From assembly GCF_014126615.1 (NCBI RefSeq), contig NZ_CP059896.1:1188501-1252500 (forward strand): DNA of 64,000 bases, given 5' to 3'. Each line of letters begins with the position of its first letter. Positions within the stretch are counted from its first letter, which is position 1. The stretch comes from Ciceribacter thiooxidans (GTDB lineage Bacteria; Pseudomonadota; Alphaproteobacteria; Rhizobiales; Rhizobiaceae). Below are positions 26,011 to 34,948 of the stretch, in pieces. The notes beneath the pieces were generated by a model that worked only from the letters and a program-made list of their open reading frames with translations, did not search any database and had not been told where the DNA came from. The position numbers and the translations under genes are program-made.

Positions 26011-26401
26011 GATGTCCCCCTTGCTTTCTCGCGTCTACATCGTCTCGTCTACGTCTTTCCTGCTTGACCCTCGATGATCCGTGTCAAGCCTTTCGGGCGC
26101 GGCGGCGCAAGGCTTTTGGACATGGAGCTTCCTGAATAAACGTGCAGATTAACGACCTCCTGCGAAGGTTGTAAACCTCTGCAGGTGCCCAAGTTTGGTG
26201 ATTGCAACCAGACCGGTCATGTCTGGTGATTTCTGGACGGCTTTCCGCCATCCAGGATTGTGGCGGGGTGCGCCCGCTCAATCAATTGCCGCCGTTTCCA
26301 TCAAGACCACGCATGAAGCCATGTGTTTTTGTCGTTGGCGTTCTTTCGAGCGATGCCGTAAATGACGATCTGCAAGACCAACGCCCCATGGAACCGCGCC
26401 G
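26011..26401. other. Intergenic region between the MerR-LuxR gene and pdxJ
   Basis: A 391-bp divergent region. It holds the imperfect 27-bp palindrome at 26159-26185 and a run of AT-richer DNA around 26135-26180. No RNA gene, convincing protein gene or strong promoter pair was seen. It probably carries the promoters of both flanking genes. Confidence 0.5.
26159..26185. promoter_or_regulatory. 27-bp imperfect palindrome, candidate operator
   Basis: Arms CCTGCGAAGGTT (26159-26170) and AACCTCTGCAGG (26174-26185) around GTA match in 10 of 12 positions. MerR-type regulators bind dyads of this size placed between promoter elements. It is 149 bp upstream of the MerR-LuxR start and 217 bp upstream of pdxJ. 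Confidence 0.45.
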
Positions 26402-27154
26402 ATGCCCGCCAAGCTTTCCGTCAATCTGAACGCCATCGCCATGCTGCGAAACCGCCGGGACCTGCCGTGGCCGGATCTCGCCCATTTCGGGCGCATTGCC
26501 CTTACGGCCGGGGCGAGCGGACTGACGGTCCATCCCCGTCCGGACCAGCGTCACATCCGCTTCAGCGATCTGCCGGTGCTGCGGGCATTGATCGACGACG
26601 CGTTTCCCGAGGCCGAATTCAATATCGAAGGTTACCCGACGGAGGAGTTCCTGGCGCTCTGCGAGGCGACCGAGCCGGAACAGGTGACGCTCGTGCCGGA
26701 CGATCCGAGCCAGGCGACCTCGGACCACGGCTGGGACTTCGCGAGACACCAGGGCTTTCTGAAGACTGTCGTGGCGCGTCTCAAAGGGAAGGGAATGCGC
26801 GTTTCGCTCTTCGCCGACGGCGACGGCGACGAGCAAGCCATGGCGCTCGCGGCGCAGACCGGCGCGGACCGGGTGGAGCTCTACACCGGTCCCTATGGCG
26901 GCTGCTATGACGACCCAGAGCGTGCGGCCAAAGAGATCGATCTTCTCGGACGAACTGCCGATGCGGCGATCGCCCACGGCCTTGCCGTCAATGCGGGGCA
27001 TGACCTGACGGTCGCGAACCTGCCGCCGCTCGCCCTCCGTATCCCGCAGCTCGCCGAGGTCTCGATCGGCCACGGGCTGACGGCTGATGCGCTGGAATAC
27101 GGCATGGCGGAAACGGTACGCCGCTTCCGCCATGCCTGCGGCCAAAAGGTCTGA
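26402..27154 (+). CDS. pdxJ: Pyridoxine 5'-phosphate synthase
   Basis: Final ring-closing step of the deoxyxylulose-dependent vitamin B6 route: combines 1-deoxyxylulose 5-phosphate with 3-amino-2-oxopropyl phosphate. The 250-residue TIM-barrel protein opens [20 protein letters not shown] and shows [66 protein letters not shown] and [16 protein letters not shown], and it ends with an [17 protein letters not shown] segment that binds the second phosphate. No sign of truncation. It stands alone, with pdx partners elsewhere in the genome. Confidence 0.96.
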   Translation: MPAKLSVNLNAIAMLRNRRDLPWPDLAHFGRIALTAGASGLTVHPRPDQRHIRFSDLPVLRALIDDAFPEAEFNIEGYPTEEFLALCEATEPEQVTLVPDDPSQATSDHGWDFARHQGFLKTVVARLKGKGMRVSLFADGDGDEQAMALAAQTGADRVELYTGPYGGCYDDPERAAKEIDLLGRTADAAIAHGLAVNAGHDLTVANLPPLALRIPQLAEVSIGHGLTADALEYGMAETVRRFRHACGQKV

Positions 27155-27201
27155 GACGGGCGGCGGATCGTCCCGGTACCTTTCTGTCGCAAGGCTGGAG
27201 A

Positions 27202-28083
27202 TCAGCCTAGAAGAGCGGCCTTGTTGGCCGTCAGGAAGCTTTCCAGATCCTCCGGCGCCCTGCCGGACAGTTTCTCGATATCCCTGGTGGCGACGTCGAA
27301 GCCGCCTTCGCGGGTGTTCGCATCGAAGGAGACGAAGGTCGGAATGAAGGGCTCGGGCACACCGGCCGCCTTCATGCCGCCTGCGAGCTGTTCGTCCGTC
27401 AGATTAACGACGGCGAGCGGCTTGCCGGTCGCTTCGCGCACCAGCGCGGCGATCTCGTCCGTGGAAAGTGCTGCCGGACCGGTAAGATTGTAAACGGCGT
27501 TTCCGGATGCCTCCGACACGAGTGCGCCGGCGATGGCGCGGGCGATGTCGGCGCGGGCGGCGTGGGCGTTGCGGCCCTTGCCGGCGGACGTGTACCAGCT
27601 ACCGGATGCCAGCGCCTGCGGCAGGCTCATGAAGAGGTTCTCCATGTACCATGCGTTACGGAAGATCGTGTAGGCGAGGCCGCTGTCGCGGATCGCCTGC
27701 TCGGTGCCGGCATGGTCCGGTGCGAAGCTGACGAGGCTGGTCTCGGGGTTGATCATCGACGTGTAGGAGATCCGTCCGACGCCGGCGGCCTTGGCGGCGG
27801 CAACGGCCGCGCGATGCTGGCTGAGGCGGTGGCCGGGGCGATCGAGCGTGTCGGTCGAGATGATCAGCAGCCGGTCGATGCCGGCAAAGGCGGCGGCGAG
27901 GTTTGCGTCGTCGAAGTCGACGCGGCGGGTTTCGACGCCCTTCGCCGCCAGATCGGCGAGCTTGGCCGTATCGCGGCTGCCGGCGACGATGTCGGCAGGG
28001 GCGACCTTGCCGGACTCGAGAAGGCTCTGGATGACGAGGCGGCCGAGATGGCCGGAGGCGCCGCTGACGAGGATCTTGCTCAT
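27202..28083 (-). CDS. NmrA/QorB-like NAD(P)H-binding oxidoreductase
   Basis: A 293-residue atypical SDR. The start at 28083 (MSKILVSGASGHLGRLVIQS) gives the Rossmann motif GASGHLGRLV. It lacks the standard YxxxK pair; the conserved parts YTSMINPETSLVSFAPDHAG and YTIFRNAWYMENLFMSLPQAL match the QorB/NmrA branch. QorB-like enzymes reduce quinones with NADPH. An HxlR-type regulator is divergent just upstream, a common arrangement for thiol- or quinone-responsive control. Confidence 0.88.
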   Translation of the reverse strand: MSKILVSGASGHLGRLVIQSLLESGKVAPADIVAGSRDTAKLADLAAKGVETRRVDFDDANLAAAFAGIDRLLIISTDTLDRPGHRLSQHRAAVAAAKAAGVGRISYTSMINPETSLVSFAPDHAGTEQAIRDSGLAYTIFRNAWYMENLFMSLPQALASGSWYTSAGKGRNAHAARADIARAIAGALVSEASGNAVYNLTGPAALSTDEIAALVREATGKPLAVVNLTDEQLAGGMKAAGVPEPFIPTFVSFDANTREGGFDVATRDIEKLSGRAPEDLESFLTANKAALLG

Positions 28084-28124
28084 GGTAATTCCCTTGATGC
28101 TTGGACGGAGATGTCCGTGTTTTG

Positions 28125-28149
28125 GCGCTCTCAAAAAGAGAGTAGCGCT
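28125..28149. promoter_or_regulatory. Dyad between the QorB-like and HxlR genes
   Basis: GCGCTCTC (28125-28132) and GAGAGTAGCGC (28138-28148) form a near-palindrome around AAAAA. It lies in the 136-bp divergent region, 42 bases before the QorB-like start, and could be an HxlR-type site or an RNA hairpin in the 5' leader. Confidence 0.35.
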
Positions 28150-28219
28150 AATTTGGGAATTGACCTGCACTTGTAAAGAAGGCAGTTTTTCGTGACCACG
28201 TTACCGAAAGGGAACCACT

Positions 28220-28624
28220 ATGACCGTCGCGCGCTTCGATTTCAAAACCAAGATGTCCGGTTTCGGCGGCGAAGAGTCTCCTCTGGAAAACTGCCCCGTT
28301 CGCACCGTCATCGACCATATCGGCGGCAAATGGTCGACGCTCATCCTGTTGGCGCTTTCGGAAAAACCCTATCGTTTCGGTGAGTTGCGGCGACTTGTTC
28401 CGGACATTTCGCAGCGCATGCTCACCCAGACCCTGCGTGACCTGCAGCGCGACGGCTACGTGCACAGGACCGTGTTTCCGACCAAGCCGCCGAGCGTCGA
28501 GTATCGGCTGACCGACCTCGGGCACTCGCTCTACGGCGCGCTGACGGGCCTGCTGCAATGGGCGGAGGACAATTACCTCACCGTGCGTGAGGCGCGGCGC
28601 CGGTTCGATGCCGAGGGTGTCTGA
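28220..28624 (+). CDS. HxlR family transcriptional regulator
   Basis: A 134-residue winged-helix regulator. The core has [60 protein letters not shown] and [19 protein letters not shown], all typical of HxlR. The single Cys at residue 25, just before the DNA-binding fold, is the position used by redox sensors such as HypR and QorR. It is divergent from the QorB-like oxidoreductase, so quinone or electrophile stress control of that gene is likely; this is inference from family and position. Confidence 0.92.
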   Translation: MTVARFDFKTKMSGFGGEESPLENCPVRTVIDHIGGKWSTLILLALSEKPYRFGELRRLVPDISQRMLTQTLRDLQRDGYVHRTVFPTKPPSVEYRLTDLGHSLYGALTGLLQWAEDNYLTVREARRRFDAEGV

Positions 28625-28636
28625 GCCCGATCTGCG

Positions 28637-29566
28637 CTAAAGATCGAGCGCCCATGTCTGGCCGTTCAGCTCCGGGCCGAACAACGTGTGGCGCTGCTCC
28701 GAGTCCAGCCTGAACCCGGCCTTGATGTAGATGTGCCTCGCCGCGTGCAGAATGTCGTTGGTCCACAGCGTCATGCGCCGATAGCCGCTGCGGCGCGCGA
28801 ATTCGATGCACTGGTCGACCAGCAGGCGCCCGAGCCCGAGCCCACGGGCGGCTTCGTCGACATAGAGCAGCCGCAACTTGGCGACGCCGTCGCCGCCGTT
28901 CATCACCAGAATCGAGCCGATCCGGACGCCATGTCGCTCGGCGATCCAGCAACGCTCCTTAGCGGCGTCGAAATTCGCCAGGAATTTCGAGGCGACGTCG
29001 CTGACGAGCGCCTCGAACTGATCGTTCCAGCTGAATTCGCGGGTGTAGAATTCCGCCTGCGACTGCACCATCCAGCCGAGATCGCCCGGCTGGTGCGGCC
29101 GCAGCACCGGCGGGACCGCGTTGCGCCTGTCGCCGTCGAGAAGGCGGGAGATGGTCGCCATCGCCTCGACCAGCGTTCCGCGTTCGGCGGGGCCGAGCTC
29201 CTCCAGCATGGTCGCGAGCTGTTCTCTGGAGAGATTTGCGAGGGCTTCGAATTCGGCCATGCCGCCAGCGGTCAGTGCCAAAAGCTGGCTGCGGCCGTCT
29301 GCCGGATCGCGGGTCTGTTCGACCAGCTTCTTCACCCGGAAGGCCTTGAGGATGCGACTGAGATAGGCAGGATCGAGGTACAGGTCGCGGACGAGTTCGG
29401 CGGCCGAGGCTTGCCCGCGGGCACCGAGCTCGTAGATCACGCGCGCTTCCGCCAGCGTGCAGTTCGCCTTGAGATAGGCGCGGTCGAGAATGCCGATGCG
29501 ATCGGTGTATAACCGGTTGAAGGCACGCACCGCATCTATGGTCGTCAGGTCTCGTTTTTCCGGCAT
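28637..29566 (-). CDS. MarR-type HTH fused to GNAT acetyltransferase
   Basis: A 309-residue two-domain protein. Residues ~1-145 are a MarR winged helix (AVRAFNRLYTDRIGILDRAY, AEARVIYELGARGQASAAEL, YLDPAYLSRILKAFRVKKLV with DPADGRSQLLALTAGG). Residues ~155-309 are a GNAT domain with an acetyl-CoA loop (AKLRLLYVDEAARGLGLGRL, LVDQCIEFARRSGYRRMTLW). MarR-GNAT fusions are known in proteobacteria, but the acetylation target is not known in most. It ends 12 bases from the HxlR gene (convergent). Confidence 0.9.
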   Translation of the reverse strand: MPEKRDLTTIDAVRAFNRLYTDRIGILDRAYLKANCTLAEARVIYELGARGQASAAELVRDLYLDPAYLSRILKAFRVKKLVEQTRDPADGRSQLLALTAGGMAEFEALANLSREQLATMLEELGPAERGTLVEAMATISRLLDGDRRNAVPPVLRPHQPGDLGWMVQSQAEFYTREFSWNDQFEALVSDVASKFLANFDAAKERCWIAERHGVRIGSILVMNGGDGVAKLRLLYVDEAARGLGLGRLLVDQCIEFARRSGYRRMTLWTNDILHAARHIYIKAGFRLDSEQRHTLFGPELNGQTWALDL

Positions 29567-29627
29567 CGTTTTCTCCCTCGAATACCGGATAGGACAGAAA
29601 TGAGACTATGACAACTAAATAGTTGAC

Positions 29628-30347
29628 TCAGGCAACCATTTGTTTGCCGAGTTCGGCCTCCGACATCGCGAATTCCACTGCGGCTGCTGCGTGAATCCGG
29701 GTGGAGTCGAAGCCGGGAAGCGAGAGCTGATCGGGATCGATCAGCAGGCAAATCTCCGTGCAGCCGAGAATGACGCAATCGGCGCCGGCGGCCTTCGCCT
29801 TGTCGATGATGGCGAGATAGGCGTCGCGCGAAGCGTCGATGATATTGCCGGCGCAGAGTTCGTCGAAGATGACGTCATGGACGGTTTGCCGGTCCGCCTC
29901 TTCGGGCACCATTGGGTCGAGGCCCTGCTTGCGCATGCGCTCGGTGTAGAAGCCGTGCTCCATCGTGTAGCGGGTGGCGAGGAGGAGAGGGCGCTTGAAC
30001 CCTTCGGTGCGGATCGCCGCAGCCGTTTCGTCGATGATGTTGATGAGGGGGATGTCGACGCGGGCTGCGACGGCGTCGGCGACGAGATGCATGGTGTTGG
30101 TGCAGATCAGCACGCAATCGGCACCCGCCGCTTCGAGGCCGCGGGCGCAATCGCCGAGGCGTTTCTCGGCGAGATCCCATCGGCCGGCCTTCTGATAGCC
30201 GACGATCTCGGCAAAGTTGACCGAGTGCATCAGGACTTCGGCCGAGGCGATGCCGCCGAGGCGGCTGCGGACCATCTCGTTGATATGACGGTAATAGACC
30301 GCCGAGCTTTCGAAGCTCATGCCGCCAATGAGGCCGATTGTTTTCAT
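29628..30347 (-). CDS. Aspartate/glutamate racemase family protein
   Basis: PLP-independent amino-acid racemase family, 239 residues. It opens MKTIGLIGGMSFESSAVYYR. The two catalytic Cys lie in the usual spots: Cys near residue 82 in ADCVLICTNTMHLVADAV and Cys near 193 in ADCVILGCTEICLLID. The E-I-V-G-Y-Q and N-I-I-D-E-T segments also fit. Substrate (Asp, Glu or hydantoin) is not decided. The divergent Lrp/AsnC gene is likely its regulator. Confidence 0.9.
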   Translation of the reverse strand: MKTIGLIGGMSFESSAVYYRHINEMVRSRLGGIASAEVLMHSVNFAEIVGYQKAGRWDLAEKRLGDCARGLEAAGADCVLICTNTMHLVADAVAARVDIPLINIIDETAAAIRTEGFKRPLLLATRYTMEHGFYTERMRKQGLDPMVPEEADRQTVHDVIFDELCAGNIIDASRDAYLAIIDKAKAAGADCVILGCTEICLLIDPDQLSLPGFDSTRIHAAAAVEFAMSEAELGKQMVA

Positions 30348-30481
30348 GGTCGGGTTCCCTTGCTGGAGTTTGCAGGGATTATCCGGCCGTGGCCCAGCAA
30401 GTGGATTGCAAACTTCGGGAACGGGCTGCTAATGTATGCATCGGGTTTGCGTCAGGATTAGAGTACGCGCGCCCGGTGTGC

Positions 30482-30973
30482 ATGATCAGTCGCGAACAGG
30501 AGCGAGAGGTGCTGGACGAGCGTGATCGGAAGATTCTGGATGCGTTGCAGCATGATGCGACCATACAGGTGTCGCAGCTCGCCGAACTGGTGGCGCTTTC
30601 GCCCTCGGCCTGCTCGCGCCGCATCCAACGGCTGGAGGAGGCTGGATATATTGCAAGACGGGTCGCGATCCTCGATCGCGACAGGGTCGGGGTGCCGACC
30701 ACCGTCTTCGCGCTGGTGAAGACCTCGCATCATTCCGAGGACTGGACGGAAGCCTTCCGCCGTGCGATCAGCGACATTCCCGAGGTCGTGGAAGCACATC
30801 GGCTGACGGGAAGTTACGATTACCTGCTGAAGATCGCCGTTCCGCGGGTCGAGCAATATGACGTCGTCTATCGGCGGCTCGTGCGGCGTATCGAACTCTT
30901 CGACGTTTCAGCCTTCATATCGATGGAAACGCTGAAGGCCGGGGAGGCGGTTCCGGTCAACTATGCCGAATGA
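30482..30973 (+). CDS. Lrp/AsnC family transcriptional regulator
   Basis: A 163-residue regulator with an N-terminal HTH (LDERDRKILDALQHDATIQV, SQLAELVALSPSACSRRIQR, LEEAGYIARRVAILDRD) and a C-terminal RAM/ligand domain (VVEAHRLTGSYDYLLKIAVP). The start at 30482 was chosen because it begins just before the HTH; the longer open frame upstream runs into the promoter region. Divergent from the racemase gene, from which it probably takes its effector amino acid. Confidence 0.9.
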   Translation: MISREQEREVLDERDRKILDALQHDATIQVSQLAELVALSPSACSRRIQRLEEAGYIARRVAILDRDRVGVPTTVFALVKTSHHSEDWTEAFRRAISDIPEVVEAHRLTGSYDYLLKIAVPRVEQYDVVYRRLVRRIELFDVSAFISMETLKAGEAVPVNYAE

Positions 30974-30976
30974 GAA

Positions 30977-31366
30977 TTATTCCGGGGCCGGCAGGCTCTT
31001 GTCGGCGCTGCACTTGGCGATTGTGAGCTGCTTGAACGAATAGATCGCCGTGATCCGACCGGCCGCGGAGTCCTGCGGATCGGTGTTGCGCTCCGTCTCG
31101 ACCTTCATGCAGCCGCATGCATAGCCGTAATAGCCGTTGGTCTTGACGTAGTCTCCGGCGGAGATGTCGCCCATGTTCTCCATGCCCAACGCTTCGTCTT
31201 CCGAGCCCTGGGTCGCGATGATCCAGGTGCCGTCGCGGTCGTCGAGCCAATAATTGCCGGGGGTTGGATTCTGTACCCAGCCGCAACGGTTCTCGGCCGC
31301 GAGGGCGATACTCGGCAGTGCGGCCACAGCGGCGGCGATCAACATTGAAGAGAAAGGGGCCCGCAT
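30977..31366 (-). CDS. DUF4087 family secreted protein
   Basis: A 129-residue exported protein. The signal peptide covers residues 1-23 (SSMLIAAAVAALPSIALA-AE). The mature part has ENRCGWVQNPTPGNYWLDDR, DGTWIIATQG, YYGYACGCMKVETER and a final AKCSADKSLPAPE, the Cys and Trp pattern of DUF4087. Four Cys probably form disulfides. The start at 31366 follows GGAGC. It lies 3 bases from the Lrp stop (convergent) and next to the secreted-peptide array. Function unknown. Confidence 0.85.
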   Translation of the reverse strand: MRAPFSSMLIAAAVAALPSIALAAENRCGWVQNPTPGNYWLDDRDGTWIIATQGSEDEALGMENMGDISAGDYVKTNGYYGYACGCMKVETERNTDPQDSAAGRITAIYSFKQLTIAKCSADKSLPAPE

Positions 31367-31519
31367 CGGTGTGCTCCGTGAAGGATTGACGTCGGGGAGA
31401 AGCCATAGCGCGGAACCGGCGCGCCACCAAACGCCAAAACTGGGACGAAGCGCTGCCAACATATTTGGGCCCCGAAGCTTGCGCTCCGGGGCCGTGGGCC
31501 AATTCAGACCGGGGAGAGA

Positions 31520-31759
31520 TCAGTTGTCGTGGCCGTGGCTGGGCTCGAGCGACGTGCCGCTGCGGTCGTTCATGGTCCGATAGTCGTCACGGCTCTGGTT
31601 GCTGATTGAGCCGGTGTAGAAGATGCTGGTGCCGGCCGGTGCCTGCTCGTAGCTCGCCTGGGGTTCGCCGGAAACGGTACGACCGTTGGTCGGCTCGAGC
31701 GCAAAGGCGGAGGTGGCGAGAGAGGCGAGGACGGCTGCTGTTGCAACGATGGTTTTCAT
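31520..31759 (-). CDS. Small secreted peptide, copy 3 of a tandem array
   Basis: A 79-residue exported protein: signal peptide MKTIVATAAVLASLATSAFA and mature part LEPTNGRTVSGEPQASYEQA, then PAGTSIFYTGSISNQSRDDY and a short polar His/Asp tail (EPSHGHDN). It is nearly identical in its first ~56 residues to two genes directly upstream, so the array arose by tandem duplication. The family resembles DUF680-type small secreted proteins of rhizobia, but I am not certain. AAGGA precedes the start. No Cys is present; function unknown. Confidence 0.82.
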   Translation of the reverse strand: MKTIVATAAVLASLATSAFALEPTNGRTVSGEPQASYEQAPAGTSIFYTGSISNQSRDDYRTMNDRSGTSLEPSHGHDN

Positions 31760-31818
31760 GATCTCATTCCTTTTTCACTTGTTTCAGTCATGCGGGCAGT
31801 TCTCCCGCATGAGACAAA

Positions 31819-32049
31819 TCAGTTGTGGCTGGGCTCCAGCGACGTGGCGCCGTGGGCGTCCGCCGTCCGGTAGTCGTCACGGTTCTGGTTGCTGATGGAG
31901 CCCGTGTAGAAGATGCTGGTGCCGGCCGGTGCCTGCTCATAGCTCGCCTGGGGTTCGCCGGAGACGGTGCGGCCGTTGGTCGGCTCGAGCGCAAAGGCGG
32001 AAGTGGCGAGGGAGGCGAGGACGGCGGCTGCTGCAATGATGGTCTTCAT
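31819..32049 (-). CDS. Small secreted peptide, copy 2 of a tandem array
   Basis: A 76-residue paralog of its two neighbours, with the signal peptide MKTIIAAAAVLASLATSAFA and the shared mature block (EPTNGRTVSGEPQASYEQAP, SIFYTGSISNQ). The C-terminus differs (NRDDYRTADAHGATSLEPSHN). A hairpin with 8-bp arms CATGCGGG/CCCGCATG (31789-31811) lies between this gene and copy 3. Likely same operon; function unknown. Confidence 0.82.
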   Translation of the reverse strand: MKTIIAAAAVLASLATSAFALEPTNGRTVSGEPQASYEQAPAGTSIFYTGSISNQNRDDYRTADAHGATSLEPSHN

Positions 32050-32108
32050 GAGGTCATTCCTTTTTCAGTTGTTTCAGTCGCGCGGGCAGTTTTCCCGCAT
32101 GAAGCAAA

Positions 32109-32363
32109 TCAGTCGTGGCTGGGCTCCAGCGCCGGGGCGCTGCGGTCATTCATGGACCGGTAATCGACGCGGTTCTGCTTGCTGTAGTCGTCACGGTCCT
32201 TGTTGCTGATGGAGCCCGTGTAGAAGATGCTGGTGCCGGCCGGAGCCTTTTCGTAGCTCGCCTGGGGTTCTCCGGAGACGGTGCGGCCGTTGGTCGGCTC
32301 GAGCGCAAAGGCGGAGGTGGCGAGGGAGGCGAGGACGGCGGCTGCTGCAATGATGGTCTTCAT
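32109..32363 (-). CDS. Small secreted peptide, copy 1 of a tandem array
   Basis: An 84-residue paralog, first in the transcription order. The signal peptide and block EPTNGRTVSGEPQASYEKAP are shared. An extra copy-like insert (KDRDDYSKQNRVDYRSMNDR) makes it longer, a small internal duplication of the DDY/VDYR unit. The upstream 5' leader has the same AAAAAGGAATGA-type ribosome region as the other copies. Function unknown. Confidence 0.82.
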   Translation of the reverse strand: MKTIIAAAAVLASLATSAFALEPTNGRTVSGEPQASYEKAPAGTSIFYTGSISNKDRDDYSKQNRVDYRSMNDRSAPALEPSHD

Positions 32364-32471
32364 GATGTCATTCCTTTTTACTTGTTTCCGCCATGCGGGT
32401 AATTCGTTCGCAAGGCGTATACCTGTGATTGTGGCGACGGGCGGAGATCGTCCGTTCGCAATGATGAGTGG

Positions 32472-32717
32472 TCACTCGTCGACGTAGGTGCGGGCGACCA
32501 ACGCGACCTTGCGGTCGGTATTCACATGGTGGACATCCAGCGCCTGATCGCCGCTCGCGGCGAAGAAGGGGTACTGGAAGTTCGAACCGGCCGATGCCAC
32601 CTAATGAGCGGAGATTTGTCCGCTAAAGGTGATGCCGCCGGGTATCGGTCCGATCGCGAAAACCGCAGCACCCGCCTGGGAGGGGGCTGGAGCTGTCGGT
32701 GCGACGAGCGTCTTCAT
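32472..32717 (-). pseudogene. Small protein gene interrupted by in-frame TAG
   Basis: From an ATG at 32717 preceded by AAGGAG the frame reads MKTLVAPTAPAPSQAGAAVF, then AIGPIPGGITFSGQISAH and a TAG at 32603-32601. The same frame continues without shift (VASAGSNFQYPFFAASGDQA, LDVHHVNTDRKVALVARTYV, DE) to TGA at 32472, 82 codons in all, with GC-rich third positions like real genes here. Either the stop is a mutation or error in one gene, or the first 38 codons are the whole product. It does not clearly belong to the adjacent triplicated family. Confidence 0.5.
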
Positions 32718-32726
32718 GTCAACTCC

Positions 32727-32770
32727 TTAGCTTCGCTTCTCGAACTCGTTAGCTTCGTTTATCGAACTCG
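32727..32770. repeat. Two tandem 22-bp repeats upstream of the interrupted gene
   Basis: The unit TTAGCTTCG(C/T)TT(C/A)TCGAACTCG occurs twice, 32727-32748 and 32749-32770, with 2 mismatches. It starts 10 bases upstream of the ATG at 32717, so it lies in the promoter/5' leader. It could be a doubled binding site or a slippage duplication. Confidence 0.75.
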
Positions 32771-33075
32771 TCGGTTCGATGAGAGATATCTGGCGCCAGT
32801 CGTCTGCGTTTACAAGATCGAATTGTGCAACATAGAACCGATTGGTTCGATCCCGTGAACCAAGTCGTCTCCGACCCCTTGAAGCGAAAATCTTTTAGAA
32901 ATAATGGCTTATAGATGAGCTGCATGCGTACCGTTGTGGGATATGTGCGATTTCTTGCAAATCGACCTCAACTTAATGTGACTGCGAAACCCATTCTCAT
33001 TCATGGGTTTCCGGTGCGGGCGGTGCGCACGGACGTGCCCCTTGACGCGACGAAGGGGAGTCGGTAGATAAATTC

Positions 33076-33096
33076 AGTACCGTACAGTACGGTACT
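33076..33096. promoter_or_regulatory. Perfect 21-bp palindromic operator of the TetR gene
   Basis: Arms AGTACCGTAC (33076-33085) and GTACGGTACT (33087-33096) flank a single central A. It ends 15 bases before the TTG start of the TetR gene, overlapping its likely promoter, which is how TetR family members repress themselves. A perfect dyad of this length is unlikely by chance. Confidence 0.8.
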
Positions 33097-33111
33097 TTAG
33101 GGAGGCCAGCC

Positions 33112-33750
33112 TTGCAGACCGACGACTCCACGTCCACCGAGTTCACGCCGCGCCAGAGCGCCGTGCTGGCCGAGGCGTTGCGTCTTCTCGTCGAAGGCGG
33201 CGACAAGGCCTTGACCACCGCCGGCCTGGCGCGCGCGGCCAATTGTTCGAAGGAGAGCCTCTACAAGTGGTTCGGCGATCGCGACGGCTTGCTTTCCGCG
33301 ATGATCTCGTATCAGGCGAGCAAGGTGCGGACCTTCGAACGATCCGGCGAGCGACTGACCGCAGAAAGCCTGACGCAGCATCTCGAGCTCTTCGCCCGCG
33401 ATCTTCTGGGCGTTCTCGCGGGCGACGTGTCGCTGGCGCTCAACCGGCTGGCGATCGGCCAGACAAGTCGCGACGGATCGAAGCTCGGCCGGATGTTGCT
33501 CGAACGCGGACGGCGACAGATCGACCGACGGGCGCGCGCGCTTCTGGAGAGCGGACAGCGGGATGGCCTGCTGCGCTTTTTTGACGGCGAAGAGGCGTAC
33601 CGGACGCTTTACGGTTTGATCGTCTCGGACATGCATGTTCGCATGCTGCTCGGCGAAAAGCCGGACATAGAAAATTTCGGAGCCCGGGCGGCGAAGGCGA
33701 TTTCGTCCTTCCTGACGCTCTACGGCACGGAGAAGATGCTGGCGGACTGA
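33112..33750 (+). CDS. TetR/AcrR family transcriptional regulator
   Basis: A 212-residue repressor. The start codon is TTG at 33112, 6 bases after AGGGAGG. Residues ~12-62 form the TetR HTH (RQSAVLAEALRLLVEGGDKA, LTTAGLARAANCSKESLYKW, FGDRDGLLSAMISYQ). The C-terminal ligand domain is helical and its ligand is unknown. It is followed by ilvC after 66 bases on the same strand. Co-transcription with ilvC is possible, so it may link branched-chain amino-acid synthesis to an unknown signal. Confidence 0.9.
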   Translation: MQTDDSTSTEFTPRQSAVLAEALRLLVEGGDKALTTAGLARAANCSKESLYKWFGDRDGLLSAMISYQASKVRTFERSGERLTAESLTQHLELFARDLLGVLAGDVSLALNRLAIGQTSRDGSKLGRMLLERGRRQIDRRARALLESGQRDGLLRFFDGEEAYRTLYGLIVSDMHVRMLLGEKPDIENFGARAAKAISSFLTLYGTEKMLAD

Positions 33751-34836
<1,086 letters not shown>

Positions 34837-34867
34837 TCGGCTTTCGCCTATAACGGGCCAATGAATG

Positions 34868-34902
34868 AAAGGCCGGGGAGGGCGACCTCCCCGGCCTTTT
34901 GT
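34868..34902 (+). terminator. Intrinsic terminator of ilvC
   Basis: AAAGGCCGGGGAGG (34868-34881) pairs with CCTCCCCGGCCTTT (34886-34899) over a 4-base loop, followed by TTTTG. It is the strongest hairpin in the neighbourhood, ending the ilvC transcript. Confidence 0.9.
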
Positions 34903-34948
34903 TGTCTTGTGAAAGGCAGGTTTATCCGCACCTGCGGCGAGCCGTCCG

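Larger units (their letters stand above)
32718..33111. other. Intergenic region between the interrupted gene and tetR
   Basis: A 394-bp divergent region, AT-richer than its surroundings. It holds the tandem 22-bp repeats at 32727-32770 and the perfect operator at 33076-33096. No RNA gene was recognised in between. Confidence 0.6.

Noticed and set aside
31500..32400. Three repeats that could be an insertion sequence or integron array
   Set aside because: No transposase or integrase, no terminal repeats; each repeat unit is one secreted-peptide gene.
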